Source of the DNA: Limnoperna fortunei
Lineage: Eukaryota; Mollusca; Bivalvia; Mytilida; Modiolidae
Length of the DNA stretch: 64,000 nt
Reading direction: 5' to 3'
NCBI GenBank assembly: GCA_944474755.1
Contig: OX104117.1
Location: 81,010,926-81,074,925 of the forward strand
The notes beneath the pieces were generated by a model. The model ran no database searches. It had not been told where the DNA came from and saw only the letters and a list, made by a program, of their open reading frames with translations. Shown here piece after piece: positions 50,301-62,944 of this stretch. The number at the start of each line of letters is the position of its first letter. Position 1 is the stretch's first letter. Position numbers and translations under genes: made by a program.

Positions 50301-51086
50301 TTATCATGATAAGACTTTTCCCAGTTCTTTTGATCACTTAGTGTTTCACTGACTATAAAATTCATCGCCGCAATACAGATGACAAAATATGTTGGCGGTT
50401 CGAATACATTTATTTCAATACAATTAAACGTGATAAATTTGTTTTATTTATACACGTTTTTCATTCAGCGATCCGTCACTTACTATATATCATTACAGTC
50501 TATTATACTTTGTATGAACCATTGAACTATATGAGCTATTCATTCACAGATTCATCCGAATTAGTATCATATTATAGAAACATATTTTACACAGAAAAAT
50601 AGCGTCTTGGTATTAAGCCGTTTGCAGTTAGATGAAATGGGCGTAGTTTAACTTAATCACCCGAGCGCTTTCCTTGTTATTGCCGAAGTAAAATATTTCT
50701 TGAATTGATATGATCTGCCAATCTTATAGCATCAATCAAATGATTGGGCTAAAATCCACACAAGACCTATCCATTCAATAGTATTATGATGACCGTGCAA
50801 TATTCTGAAATATCTCCCAAAGTCAGTAGACATTATGAAGTCCCTCCCTCTAACATTGGGAATTATTTCGCATATACGTGTAATAGGAACAACACAATAT
50901 TATTACTATATATAATAAAAAAAACTACCCGTCTATCCTGGGACTAGTATAACTGATTTATAGGTTCCTGGTCTATCTAAATGGTTCCCATGAATTGTGG
51001 TTGACTTCATTATAACGAATTTAGTCCGTGATAACGATAGTTTGATAACTATTTCAATCACGATTTCTGAACTTAAATCAAGAAAT
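50301..51086. other. Upstream region with no recognised feature
   Basis: AT-rich sequence; nothing recognised. Confidence 0.6.
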
Positions 51087-51087
51087 C

Positions 51088-51133
<46 letters not shown>

Positions 51134-51135
51134 TT
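51087..51135. repeat. (TTTA)n microsatellite
   Basis: About 12 uninterrupted TTTA units. Confidence 0.98.
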
Positions 51136-51935
51136 GAGCGATTTTTTCGGCTCAATGTTATTTTGTTGCATACTATCATATAGTTGCTCAGATAACACGA
51201 ACAAATTTATGAAAAAATCTACAATTGTGACACTCATTATGAGATATTTGCTCCTAATAATATTATACGTGCTGCAAATAAGACTCTGCATTACCTGTGA
51301 CTATTTGTCGGATTTTTTAACGAATGTTATATATATTCTATTGATTGGGACTAAAAGCTGAAATACTTTCGCAAACATGGCGGATTTAGTGGTTTCTGAC
51401 AATGAACGAATAAATTGGGATAATTTAGATATGTACATGTATTATGTATGTAAATTGTACATATAAGACATGACCTGGCGTTTTATAATGCATTATAGAT
51501 TACAATGTTAAATGCATGTCGTCATGCATTTCTATGTATATCCCACACAATGGATGTTGTTATATGTGGGTTCCATCAATACATTAATCATTTGCAGTAT
51601 GAAATTTAATGCAGTTCAACCCTGAACTGAAATGTCAACAGTATTGTATTACAATTGTGACATTAATTCGGGGTTCTCATGTGTTTGTAATTTATTTTTG
51701 TTTTCTTGTGCTTCACGAGAGATCATGGATCAGAATTTGGTAATTGTCCAAGTGTTCATGTTTAAATAAAGTTGAAATCCCCCTCCTGGTTTTTATTTAA
51801 AATGCCCCTCCCGGATTTGAAGCAATCAACCAATCAATCATATGTACGTTGTTAATATTGGCTGAGATGTCATTATAATGCTCAGAATTTTTAGGCTGTT
51901 TAAGTCTAAATAAAGATTAAGTATTGACGTTATTT

Positions 51936-51936
<1 letters not shown>

Positions 51937-51983
<47 letters not shown>
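51937..51983. repeat. (TCAA)n microsatellite
   Basis: Nearly 12 uninterrupted TCAA units; a short run of the same motif (CAATCAACCAATCAATCA) lies at about 51,823. Confidence 0.98.
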
Positions 51984-51984
<1 letters not shown>

Positions 51985-52040
51985 GTATGTTGTTTATATC
52001 CGTTCTTGTGTTTCAAGAGAGTTCATATGATCATAATTTT

Positions 52041-52216
52041 GTGGTTGTCCCATTGTTTACGTCCTTAAGACAGCTGAGGTATTTCTCCTTGGACGTTGGT
52101 CGTGGTTGTCCAATCGTTCATTTCATTAAGACAGCTGAGGTATGTCTCCTTGGACGTTGGTTGTGGTTGTCCAATTGTTCATGTCTTTAAAACAGCAGAG
52201 GTATTTCTTATGGACG
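52041..52216. repeat. 61-bp tandem repeat, three copies
   Basis: GTGGTTGTCC, then AAGACAGCTGAGGTATTTCT and TGGACGTTGG, start at 52,041, 52,102 and 52,163. Confidence 0.92.
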
Positions 52217-54964
52217 TTGAACAACAATTTAAATTATCAATGAATCAAATATATTGGTTTTCTAGTCTATAAGACTATTACTAGATACAAAAATATTAAT
52301 GGCTCTAAAAAAAATTGACTTCGATGTCCTTGAACTTCACTGAAGTAAATATACTGGGTCTATATGTTATTATGTTTGTTTCTTATCTTGGAGTGAAATT
52401 CATTTATAAAAATGACAACAAAACGTTCAATATATTCAACACGTGTTCTAATTTTGTATAATAATCTGGATCTAAGCAAGACAATATTGTACGGTTTCTG
52501 TAATGTATGGATGTGATAATAGAAACAGCGCTGAGAAAGATCACCTAATCAATTTATAAGACAGTGTTAAAAATATTGTTAGTCAGATCAGTATTTAAGG
52601 GTGACAACCATTCATTACTGGAGACAATTCTGTCAAAATACCATTTATCTTCTTGGAATAATGAGTGTTCTTTAATTTGGTGAATCAAAAATAGAGACTG
52701 TTAAAGTCTAGCCTTTATACTTGACCTCAAAATGTGTAAAATACTACTTGTGTTTTGCCTTCCAAATATATAATTGTGTTACCGTGAATTAGCTCGATGT
52801 TTGTTCAATATTTTAGTATCCTATACAATAAAAGTGTTGATTAACTTGTATTTCAATTCACACGCCAATAAACATAGAGAATAAGATAGTATTTAACTTT
52901 CGAATATAAATAAAAAGGGTCAAAATGTATACAGAAAATCAATCAATTGAACAACTGTTTCAATATATTTCACGGCAATTGCCTTGCATTGGAAACGTGT
53001 TGACACTGTATACATTCACTTTCATAACCCAATAATGTTGATTCAACAACGAAGCAGTATTGACATCGATATATACTTTATTATTTACAGTAATATATCG
53101 CAAAGAAATAAATATTAATCAAAAGGTTTCAATATTATTTAATTTTTGCAGCTCTGCATATCATTTACAACGACACCTCAGTATAAAATTGTTTGGTTTG
53201 TTAAATAAATTATTAGTACATATTTTATTATCGATATATAATTTTTATAATTTAACAATTAACAGCGTTTGAGGATGATTTTTATACATGTAGCACACTT
53301 CGAAGGAACGAGGAACAATGTTACAATTGCATTTGAAAGGATAGTCGTTACAATGCGATCTGAAGACATGGAATACACCAAAGGAATACACCAAAGTAAT
53401 ACAAACACAACCAAAAGAGAATAGAAACACGCACTTAACGCCTTAAGTTGTTTCTTGTATCGAGAAACTATTGTACTTACTACGTGGATAAAAATGGATT
53501 AAATTGTATCAAAAAGATTCAAAACTTTAACAAACATTTTTTTCTAACCGGAATATGAAGGTCAAAGTTACCTTCTAAAATGTGTGCAGATTTAACTTGA
53601 GATTCCATTTAAGAAGCCTTTAATAGTACCACTGGAAATTAAAAGCAAAATTAAGGCAACAATTTTAAGGAGCGCTTTGATATTATCACTTCAGTCATTG
53701 ATTTCAGACAGTTTTCAAGGATTTATCCTGTGACCGGATTCAAACGCTGTATGGCTTCATTCTCATCAGAGAATTTCACAAAAATCTTATTGACGTTATT
53801 CTATGAAAACAATTTCTTCAGTTAACTCTTAAACGATTTAAAATATGTCAAAATGTGCTTATTGACTAAATACTTTTAATAATGCTATAATTTGAAAAAA
53901 AAGTTTGATGTGTATTTATATTTTTGTTGTTGATTGTTTCGACAAATGGTTCAAAATCGATTTTTTTTTATATTGCAGCTCGATACACAAACCGTCAGAC
54001 ATGTCACAGAGGTAAAAACTAAAAATTTTGGCACAGACAACAAAATTAATAAATCAAATTAACTCCGCATAATATTCGCATCCCTTATTCCTTTATGGTT
54101 GCATCAGATCTTTATTTTAGTGAAACTCTTGTTTTAAAAAACTGATTAATCTCTAGTTTCTTACACATTCTTACATCCCGTGACGATGGTCCTTGCTGAT
54201 CTGGCAGACGATATCAAACAGTCTTAACACTTTCACGTTATGTTCTCCTTTCTATCTGGAAAACAGAGGTATTGCTGTTTTAACAAAAAATCCTACAATG
54301 CGTGTACATTTAATAAATGTTAGCCCTTTTTATATTATTAAATTCTTTGTTTTAAGTACTTACACAGTTTACTAAGATTCTGCTTTCTCAGTAAATACTC
54401 TATAATTGATCAGGCTTACGCTATTCGCCAGACAGAAATCAATTGAGATTTAAATAGATTTGCGACAGTGCATGTTAATGAAGGTAAAGATATGATGACT
54501 AAAGCACAGGTGATCAATCAACAATTATATCAACTATTGTATTTTATTGTACGACATAGTTTTCTCCCTTTATGCAAATATATGATAGCGTTGACGACAT
54601 AATTGTTTTTTCCTACTATATATGCATATGTAGGTATAGTACAATATAACAACGGGTCCGAAGTTAGAGAGATATTTTTCTTGTGATATAGATGGTAATG
54701 AAAAATATTTAAAATTGTTAATATTAGAGAATGTACATATAAATGTTAGAGTGTAGAAATATTGTTGATAATAAGGAATATTAGTGATAAGTATGATGTA
54801 CATATTAATAGTGTGTATCACCATCGATATATTTATCTGCATTACTTGAACCTATCTTTTTGTTATTAATGCAATCAGTATATAATGACATCTATATGTA
54901 CAATAATCATCATTCTTTGTCAGCATATATTGATCAAGGAGAACTATTTGACGCGTTCAACCAA
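52217..54964. other. Upstream region with no recognised feature
   Basis: 2.7 kb of AT-rich sequence. Reading frames of up to about 90 codons are not supported by any motif or splice pattern. Confidence 0.6.
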
Positions 54965-55025
54965 TGAGAAGATATCAAAAACGCTGAAAGTTTATGAGAA
55001 GATATTATCAACGCTGAAAGTTTTA
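54965..55025. repeat. 30-bp direct duplication
   Basis: TGAGAAGATATCAAAAACGC with TGAAAGTTTA is followed directly by a second copy with small changes. Confidence 0.9.
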
Positions 55026-55117
55026 GGGTCTTTTAATCTAGGCATTTTGATTGTTACAGAAGAAATTAGCGGAAAACGGATTAGACCGGACAATTTATCT
55101 TCAACGAGTGATTTTGC

Positions 55118-55251
55118 AAGACACGCTCGACTCCAACCTTTTAAGGACAATAATCGTCAGTGTTCCTACGTGGTTTTCATATAATACTCCTGCTTTATTT
55201 GATAGCTGAATTATTGCTAAAAATGGCGTAAAACTTCAAACAAACAAAATC
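55118..55251 (+). mobile_element. Diverged SINE copy
   Basis: CGCTCGACTCCAACCTTTTA, then GATAGCTGAATTATTGCTAA, ATGGCGTAAAAC and a CAAACAAACAAA tail keep the order of the 19.1-kb SINE, with much of the core lost. Confidence 0.75.
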
Positions 55252-55710
55252 AAAGCTTTTCAAAATCAATGTTTTAGCATGCCCTCAGTAAAACAAGTTG
55301 TCGAATAACATAATATTGACATCTTTCAACTGCTCCCCCTTTGCGAAGACCAAACGTAGCCGCGTTCAGGTCATATTCTGGTAATTGTTCGTTATAGGAA
55401 ATCGATCGGGTGTCTAACTAGAGAAAGGCACTGTTTATGCGTCCAGAGCATCGCATCTGAGTTTCTGTTTTGTTTTGTTTTTTTATTGTTTGTTTTGGTT
55501 TTTGTTTTGTTTGTTTTGGTTTTTTTTTGTTTGTTTGTTTGGTTTTTTTTGGTATTTTGTTTCCGGGGAGGGGGTGGTTTTTGTTTCGTGTTGTACACTC
55601 CTGTCTATATCCGGACTTGTAATTGTTTATTATTTCTTTTCCTAAAATCATGCGACTTTAAAAACCAACAAAATTTAATTTTAAGAAGTAACATATGTTA
55701 TTAGAATAAT

Positions 55711-55830
55711 TCTAGTGATGTGTTCATCCTCTCTATATACACTGGTGATGTGTCTATCCTCTCTATATACACTGGTGATGTGTCCATCCTCTCTATATAC
55801 ACTGGTGATGTGTCCATCCTCTCTTTAGAC
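55711..55830. repeat. 30-bp tandem repeat, four copies
   Basis: Units of the form ACTGGTGATGTGTCCATCCT followed by CTCTATATAC, four times in 120 bases. Confidence 0.97.
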
Positions 55831-56120
55831 AGCATATTAGAACATTTTTTTTAATAATGTCTACCATTCTTGTTTGGAAAAAGGACGAATGGCCATGTCT
55901 TATCGGTCTTTTTTAGTGTCTGAGGTGCAATTAAATACGTCTTCTTGTAAAATAAATTGTATTGTAATAGAAAAGTTACCCAGATGCTCTAAACTTTTCA
56001 TTGTCTATAGTAGTTTTCACTTTATTTAAACTGTTTGAAATGAAGTTAAAAAAAGTAACACATTCTAAAATATATACCTCGGACAAGTATTAAGAATAAG
56101 ATAGTCAGACAAAGAATGAA

Positions 56121-56197
56121 AAGAAGAACTTCACCGAAGAGCAGGGAAAGCTGAAATAAGAAGAACTTCACCGAAGAGCAGGGAAAGCTGAAATAAG
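56121..56197. repeat. 37-bp direct duplication
   Basis: AAGAAGAACTTCACCGAAGA with GCAGGGAAAGCTGAAAT occurs at 56,121 and 56,158, identical. Confidence 0.97.
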
Positions 56198-56359
56198 AGA
56201 AATAATATCAGTAGGGACAAACAATTGATTAAACATGTATTAATAATGGATAACACTGGATATGTGCAACAATTTTATTATAATATAAAATCAGTTTGGA
56301 CTAGCATTAGTGGGCTATAAGTACATGTCTAAATAAATATATTTTTTAAATATTATACA

Positions 56360-56492
56360 ATTATAGCCTTTAAATTAGGTCGATATGAAAAAATATCGAC
56401 ACGAGAACATATCGACCGACAACGAAGTTGGAGGTCGATATGTTATCTCATGTCGATATTTTTCATATCGACCGTATTGAAAGGCTACAATT
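56360..56492. repeat. Long palindrome with GAA-loop centre
   Basis: Arms run from TTATAGCCTTTAAATTAGGT to TATTGAAAGGCTACAATT. The centre has outer stem GACC/GGTC, GA/GA, inner stem CAAC/GTTG and loop GAA. The right flank TTGTTATATTA is shared with the 39-kb elements, suggesting one family. Confidence 0.93.
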
Positions 56493-57589
56493 GTTATATT
56501 ATTAATTTATATTTTATGCCCACTTGTATGTACTGGTATTGTAACCTGAGGAATTTAGTGCAATGTTTCTTTTGATTAGTTTATTGGTCTTATGGTTTGT
56601 TGTCTCATGTATGAAAATTTCACATTTTCAATTTCAATATCAGCAAAAATTATGAAAAGTTTTATTCAAAAGATATATTAATGCAATAAACAAGCAACAT
56701 ATTAAAATGTTTGAAACATTTTTTTTAAATGTACACTTTCCTTACTTTCAAACCGGAAATAAACACAAGTTAATTTTAATAGGGTGTTTAAAGGGGAATT
56801 CCACATTGGTTAAAAATAGCCGTGCAATATCATGTTTTCTAAATATAACCGTGCAACATCACTTTTCTATCAGCCGTTTTCAAAGAACCTTTCCAAATAC
56901 AGCATGTCATGTGACAGGGTTTACACAAATCAAATTTATCCAAAAAATATCAATTAATAATATAAAAATATATCCATTTCTATTTTTTCCAAAAATAAAA
57001 TAAGTATGCATTAACTCTGTATGAATTTATTTGCAAAGTTAGAATCATCCGTGATGAATTTTTTGGACATTTATGTATGGGATTTTGCATACAAAAAATT
57101 AATAAGCATAAGTGGGCCTCATTTGGAATTTAATTTTATGATTTTTATCAAGCTGTCAGAGTATTAAAGCAATTCTATAAAGACACATAAATGCAATGTT
57201 TCATTTATTCATAAATAAACTGCTGACCTTATGTCGGAGTAAAATCCCTATGTCAAGATACATATTTTTATTTGTGCACGCAAGACTCTCTAACCTTTCA
57301 ATGATGAAAAATTAAAAAAAGTGGGTTAAACTTTATTTTTAAATTTAGTACATATTTAACTTAAGTTTTATATCATAAAAGCTAGCTTGAAACAACAGTT
57401 AATGAATGTAATTAACATTTAGTGAGGTCTGCCAGTGTATATGTGTCAATTGAAGAAACATGCACTTTGTTAAAAATATAGAAATTATAACCCAATGTGT
57501 TAATTATTATCACGTTTAAATGAATGTATATTTAAATAACAATTTGCAATTTATCTACAAATTTGTAGAAATGATATCCTCAACAACAT
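56493..57589. other. Upstream region with no recognised feature
   Basis: AT-rich; the 98-codon frame at 56,707-57,003 has no recognisable motif. Confidence 0.55.
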
Positions 57590-57672
57590 CATCTTCGCTA
57601 GCCAAGGGTTACGATCCGATACTCTTATCTTCACGAGGGGGGACCTGATCGTAACACTTGGCTAGCGAAGAT
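57590..57672. repeat. Hairpin with 26-bp arms
   Basis: ATCTTCGCTAGCCAAGGGTT and ACGATC pair with GATCGTAACACTTGGCTAGC and GAAGAT around a loop of about 31 bases. The centre does not follow the GNA/GNNA design of the longer palindromes. Confidence 0.88.
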
Positions 57673-59189
57673 GCAACAACATGATCTTCATGAAAAAATA
57701 TGCACCACTTTTTAACATTGTTTAGTTATTATGTTAATGTGTTTAAGTTGCTTAAGACTCATTTTAGTATATATCTGCATCAAACGTGAGTACCAAGCTG
57801 TCCCTGTTCCAAAAGCCTGCTGTATGATTGCTCTTTTGTAATATAGTAATCCTTTCAGGAAATATGGAATTACTGCTTTAATCAACAAACAAGGCAAAAA
57901 TTTTGTGTCATTAAAGATACCCCTTTATTCTTATTGGTATTTTAGATTGAAATTCCTATACAAAATTATTTTTGACCAATTCATAATTTATGACACATAC
58001 TGTAGATATTGAAACGGGCTAAATGTTTTCCTGAGACATGTCAGTAACAAATTGCTAACTCTATAGTCTCAAACATCACTTTCTATTTTCGGCACGGTCT
58101 ACCAGAATGCGTAGTCGCACATGCATTTGAAAATTGGAGGAATTAATTAGCATTATTACAATAATAAACGATTCTCTGATACATGTCACGACCAAAGTCC
58201 GGGTTGAAAATATAAGGATATTGCTCGGCGAATATCCATATATTATACTGTATTTAATAATGGTTCCTATTTTTAACTTTTGTTATAAAAATAAGTATTA
58301 TTAAAGAAGCAATAAAGATTCCAGCCGTCGTTATAGAAAACATCTTTATGTACACCTGCTGCGATCACAGGACAGAAGATATAATTTTATCGATATCTTT
58401 CAAGACATAATTGATATTACGGTATCAGAGGGATACATTTTCATTAATCGTCGTTTAGTAAGTTGATCAACTTACGTTGTCTAGAAATGTAGGAAAGCAG
58501 CTTTTTCAACAAATAAAATGGTGCCAAACTTTACGTCTTTGTCGTGGCTTTGTTGTAAATAAATCGAACCATTACAATAATTTGTTAACGTTTTTAAGCC
58601 GTGGAGTATACTAGAATCGTGTGTTGCTAAGAAGCATTTTAAATAGCAGTAGCAATCTATAAACTTTTTCCCAAATATATTAAAGGATATGTACTTGATA
58701 TATAATTTTATGTAATCTTTTTAAACGAGTTGTTTAAAATGACACTCCTGCTAACAGTGGCCATTAATGTCACAACTGTGATGTTTCAATCAGATTTGAA
58801 TTTTTCTGTTTTCTTGTTTAAAGCATTGCAATGGTAAAGGTTTTATGCATAGTGTAAAAAGTATCGGCTTACTTTTTTCATCTACCTGACCGATCATGTC
58901 ACATGTCGTGAAATATTTATCATGTGAAGAACAGACGACTGTGAGCATTAAACAATACATGAAACAATCTGCTGCAGAAATGATCTTGCTCTTGAATGCA
59001 CACAGGTACAAGTCAAACAGACTAAAGCAATCGTATAGAACATTAATCTATATGGTGGGAGACAAATGAAATGTTCTCAAAAGTAAAGCCATTGCTATAG
59101 TAATAAAACACGCACAAGATAATAAATTTATATGCTGTTATTGCAACAAAATGAATAATCCTTCGAACTCTTCGAACTTGTCTTTCTCT
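57673..59189. other. Upstream region with no recognised feature
   Basis: 1.5 kb of AT-rich sequence; nothing recognised. Confidence 0.6.
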
Positions 59190-59880
59190 GTTCTGTGTCT
59201 GCTTGTTTTATGTTCATATTTGAGGTTTACAACTAAACCTTTTTCTGTTATGCGCTTAAAGTTGACCTTTGCACTTGTTTTTCTCTGTTTTATGTTCATA
59301 TTTGAGGTTTGCAACTATACCTTTTTCTGTTATGCGTTTATAGTTGACCTTTGCACTTGTTTTTCTCTATTTTATGTTCATATTTGAGGTTTACAACTAT
59401 ACCTTTTTCTGTTATGCGTTTATAGTTGACCTTTGCACTTGTTTTTCTCTGTTTTATGTTCATATTTGAGGTTTACAACTATACCTTTTTCTGTTATGCG
59501 TTTATAGTTGACCTTTGCACTTGTTTTTTTCTGTTTTATGTTCATATTTGAGGTTTACAACTATACCTTTTTCTGTTATGCGTATAGTTGACCTTTGCAC
59601 TTGTTTTTCTCTGTTTTATGTTCATATTTGAGGTTTGCAACTATACCTTTTTCTGTTATGCGTTTATTGTTGACCTTTGCACTTGTTTTTCTCTGTTTTA
59701 TGTTCATATTTGAGGTTTGCAACTATACCTTTTTCTGTTATGCGTTTTTAGTTGACCTTTGCACTTGTTTTTCTCTGTTTTATGTTCATATTTGAGGTTT
59801 GCAACTATACCTTTTTCTGTTATGCGTTTATAGTTGACCTTTGCACTTTGTGTTCATGTTTGAGGTTTGCGAATACCTTT
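59190..59880. repeat. 82-bp tandem repeat, about eight copies
   Basis: Each unit contains TGTTCATATTTGAGGTTT, CAACTATACCTTTTTCTG, TTATGCGTTTATAGTTGACC and TTTGCACTTGTTTTTCTCTG. The starts at 59,211, 59,293 and 59,375 fix the period. The last copies are shortened. Hydrophobic-looking frames across it come from the repeat. Confidence 0.95.
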
Positions 59881-60061
59881 GGCTATTTTGTTTTTATATT
59901 CGAGGTTTGCGGCACTTTTTTTCTGTTTCTCTGAACTCACACCAGTAAGTAACAAGCTGGACATAAGTGACGTAATATTTGAGAATATCACACTTCATCA
60001 GAATGATTCGTGGTTTATTTCTTTGTTGTATGTTAGTCATGGCTTTTTAGTTTTTTTATAA

Positions 60062-60440
60062 TAAAATGTATTCAAAGATAATATAATTTACTACGCCGGA
60101 CGCGCGTTTCGTCTAATCAAGATTCAACAGTGGCGCTCAAACCAACACTACATTTTAAATCCAAATGATCAAGAAGCTTTTATCACTAAAATTCCAAAAT
60201 GTTATAGCAAAATCTGGCTTAGGCTATCTACACCTTTAAAATAAAAAAAAACACCACAAGTTTTTAAATAATTTTTGAAATTTCACTGCAGTTAATTTTG
60301 CCAATGACTATATAACAGAAAGAATCAATGATATTCCTGTCAGCAAAGAAGTGTTAGTACTGGGCTGGTGATACCCTTGGGGAATAAAACTCCACCAGCA
60401 GTAGTTGGAAATAAAATGTCATCAAAGATACTAAGGTTCT
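60062..60440 (+). repeat. Dispersed repeat with GCCGGACG core, one unit plus start of a second
   Basis: Third copy of the 18.6-kb repeat: CTACGCCGGACGCGCGTTTC, CAACAGTGGCGCTCAAACC and GGGCTGGTGATACCCTTGGG, then a new head AAAATGTCATCAAAGATAC at about 60,414. Confidence 0.87.
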
Positions 60441-61849
60441 ATTACGAGAAAGTATTTTCTGATTGCTTTGGGGGGGGTTATTTTTTAAAATTATTGGTCA
60501 TGTAATACAAAGTATTAGTTTTGAAACCCAAAGTACTTTACAACCAGAAAATCCTATCTGCTTTAAACATCCAAATTGGTAGTACTTCTTACGTTTTGCA
60601 TTAGTTTAACTCGTAAATAGATTTTTACTGATGTGCAAAATAATGGCAAGGTGTTAACTATAACATCGTCTTCACACGTAAAATTGACACTGCCTTATTC
60701 TTAATGTGAATGAGTGTTTTCAGCTAAGACGATGAATTCTCTAGGTTAACATATTTCTTTTGTTCCTGACGTGTGAGTACTGTTTGTTTTAGTTGAGTAT
60801 ACAATAATATTGACCACATTAAATGTTGTAAAAACGCCGTTCCAGACAGATAGAAAACATTTGTAAATGCTTCATTCTCGCGTTACGCGATTAAGAAGTG
60901 CCGCACTACTTAAGGCTCTCATTTAAATGTTCTGATTCGTTAATGATGAGTTTTTATGATTTCCCGAAGTGTTAATATCAATGAACATTTTTTAGAATCT
61001 AAGTATATAGCTTTGATTTCCTTAAGTATTTAATATTTGAGTACAAAGGTCAGAATCTAGCACATTCAAAGCTTTGATTTTCGTAAGTATATAACATTTG
61101 AGTACAAGGAAAGCAGAAAATATCAATGTTTTATAACAAATCGAAATATAGAATAACTTAACTCACGTGCTGTATACTCACGTTTTTCGCTTTATATGTC
61201 TAGTACACATAGACAAATTAACTTACATTTATTTTTTATCCAGTTTACGTAATAAGAGAACGGCGATAAACAAATAAATACTCACGTCTATACAGAACAG
61301 TTAATGTTTAATTTAATTTCGTCAGTCCACAGAAATGTTCATTTTTATAAGAAGCAGAAGCTCTTATTTATCTTTTTATCACTTGGTTAAAATTGCATTT
61401 GTTTTATTTGTACGTACATGTATCAAGTTAGCAGGAGGAACATGTTTCTGAAAACATAGATTATATAAAAACATTTGTTATTTTCTGACAATGCATGGTA
61501 TATTTACATTAATTACACCTCATATAAAAATGCTGGCTTTTGATTGGTCAATAGACAGTGTATTTTTCGCAAATTTCCTCATTTTGCATCGATTTCGTCA
61601 TCACCGGGGTATTCAGAAAAAAATTACCCTCTGTGCCGTGGTATTTGCTTAAAAATAACCCTCGCATATTATTATGCTGGAAATATTCATTCGGAAGTTT
61701 TGACTTTTACCTCAAAGTAAACGTAACATGAGTAATCGATTTTGAAAACCAGAAACTTTCCGATAGTACAGAGTCAACAAACAGCACGCAAGTGGTCTAG
61801 TATTCACCGCTCTTTGAAAATAAACAGAAATCATGATATTCGGTGTAAT
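60441..61849. other. Upstream region with no recognised feature
   Basis: AT-rich. TTTTGATTGGTCAATAG at 61,547 resembles the CCAAT-containing flank of the 17.5-kb palindrome. Confidence 0.55.
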
Positions 61850-61998
61850 TAAACAGATAAATCATGTCTGGGAGGGGTATTTGTGAAAAATACCAGTCTC
61901 GAGAATCAAATTTCCCTCGCCTAACGGCTCGGGAAATATTTCATCTCTCGACTGGTATTTTTCACAAATACCCCTCCCAGACATGATATATCTGTTTA
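61850..61998. repeat. Long palindrome with GTTA-loop centre
   Basis: Arms of about 60 bases run from TAAACAGATAAATCATGTCT to AGACATGATATATCTGTTTA. On the minus strand the centre has outer stem TTTCCC/GGGAAA, GA/GA, inner stem GCC/GGC and loop GTTA. Confidence 0.93.
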
Positions 61999-62635
61999 GA
62001 ACCACCTGTTGTTAAATAACGGCATTGTATTAACTAATTGTTTTTAAATAATAACAAAATCTTAAATATTATCATCGATATTTAATACAATGTTATCCAA
62101 ATACCACAGAAATCAAGTGGAATTAAAGTATCATTTATATATATATATCATTGATGTAATATTTATTTGAAATTTGATTCCATAATGATTTGATAAGACC
62201 ATTACATAGATTTGCAACGATCATTTTTGTTTAAGTGGACGCATCTATTGGCATTAAACTGGAAAATTTAATGGGTCAAAAAAAGAATTGCTACCGGAAA
62301 CGTGATTGCACCATGCACAGGTTAAGTACAGCGGCATGTTCATAGAGTGTACACTATTTAAAAACCTGGAAACTAATGTCATAATCGCAGATTATTCGCT
62401 TAGAAGCGTTCTTTCAAAGGAGAAACTGAAAAAAACATAGTAGTTGGGTTTACCTCAAGATGTTTTATTACAATGTAGAATAAGAAGTTAATTCACTTTG
62501 AATTAGATAAGAACTCTTTTTAGGCAGTGGAACCGTTTGGGTTCTTTTTTTAGCAACATAAATGTTCTCTGTCATCCCTTTCATGAAATAATCATAGGTA
62601 TATAGATTAGTTTTCGTGTGTTTAGGCGATTGTAT

Positions 62636-62796
62636 TTGTTTGTTTGAAGGGTGTTTAACGTGGAAAACTGGCAATCTTTGTCCTTGGAGTCGAGCGCACC
62701 TTGCCCGCAGTGAGACTCGAACACCACAATCTCCGTTTTGACAGACCACGTGATCAATAGTAGACGAACTACTTTAACCACTCGGCCAACGAGGCC
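62636..62796 (-). mobile_element. SINE with good tRNA-like head and an internal deletion
   Basis: On the minus strand the head GCCTCGTTGGCCGAGTGG gives a textbook serine/leucine-type A-box, and GTTCGAGTCTCAC gives a B-box. The core goes from GATTGCCAGTTTTCCACG directly to the TTAAACACCCTTCAAACAAA tail, so about 100 bases of the core are missing compared with 19.1 kb. Confidence 0.88.
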
Positions 62797-62944
62797 CCTG
62801 TGTCTGGGGGAATAGTTCATACGACTTTAATTACAGAATAAAAGACATCTTATTTAATATTCTAGGAAACCGATCGTTTTTAATAGAAGCTTGCTTACGC
62901 ATTCTAAACACTCTCGAATCTCCTACACTTACAACATTACAAAG
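62797..62944 (+). repeat. Direct duplication, left copy
   Basis: 148 bases from CCTGTGTCTGGGGGAATAGT are identical to 63,853-64,000. The left copy begins exactly where the SINE head ends. Confidence 0.97.

Noticed and set aside
54885..55184. 99-codon plus-strand frame upstream of RET
   Set aside because: It runs over a 30-bp duplication and a SINE fragment and has no recognisable domain.
55440..55600. Lysine/threonine-rich minus-strand frame
   Set aside because: It is a translation of a T- and G-rich low-complexity stretch (GTTTTG runs).
56707..57003. 98-codon plus-strand frame
   Set aside because: No motif, signal peptide, splice pattern or repeat explanation; frames of this length are expected by chance in this much sequence.
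59151..59934. Plus-strand frames with repeated FALVFLCFMFIFEVCNY segments
   Set aside because: They translate the 82-bp tandem repeat; the frame shifts between copies because 82 is not divisible by three.
62720..62796. Functional serine or leucine tRNA gene
   Set aside because: The A- and B-boxes are good, but it is the head of a SINE with SINE core and tail attached, and the acceptor stem does not close.
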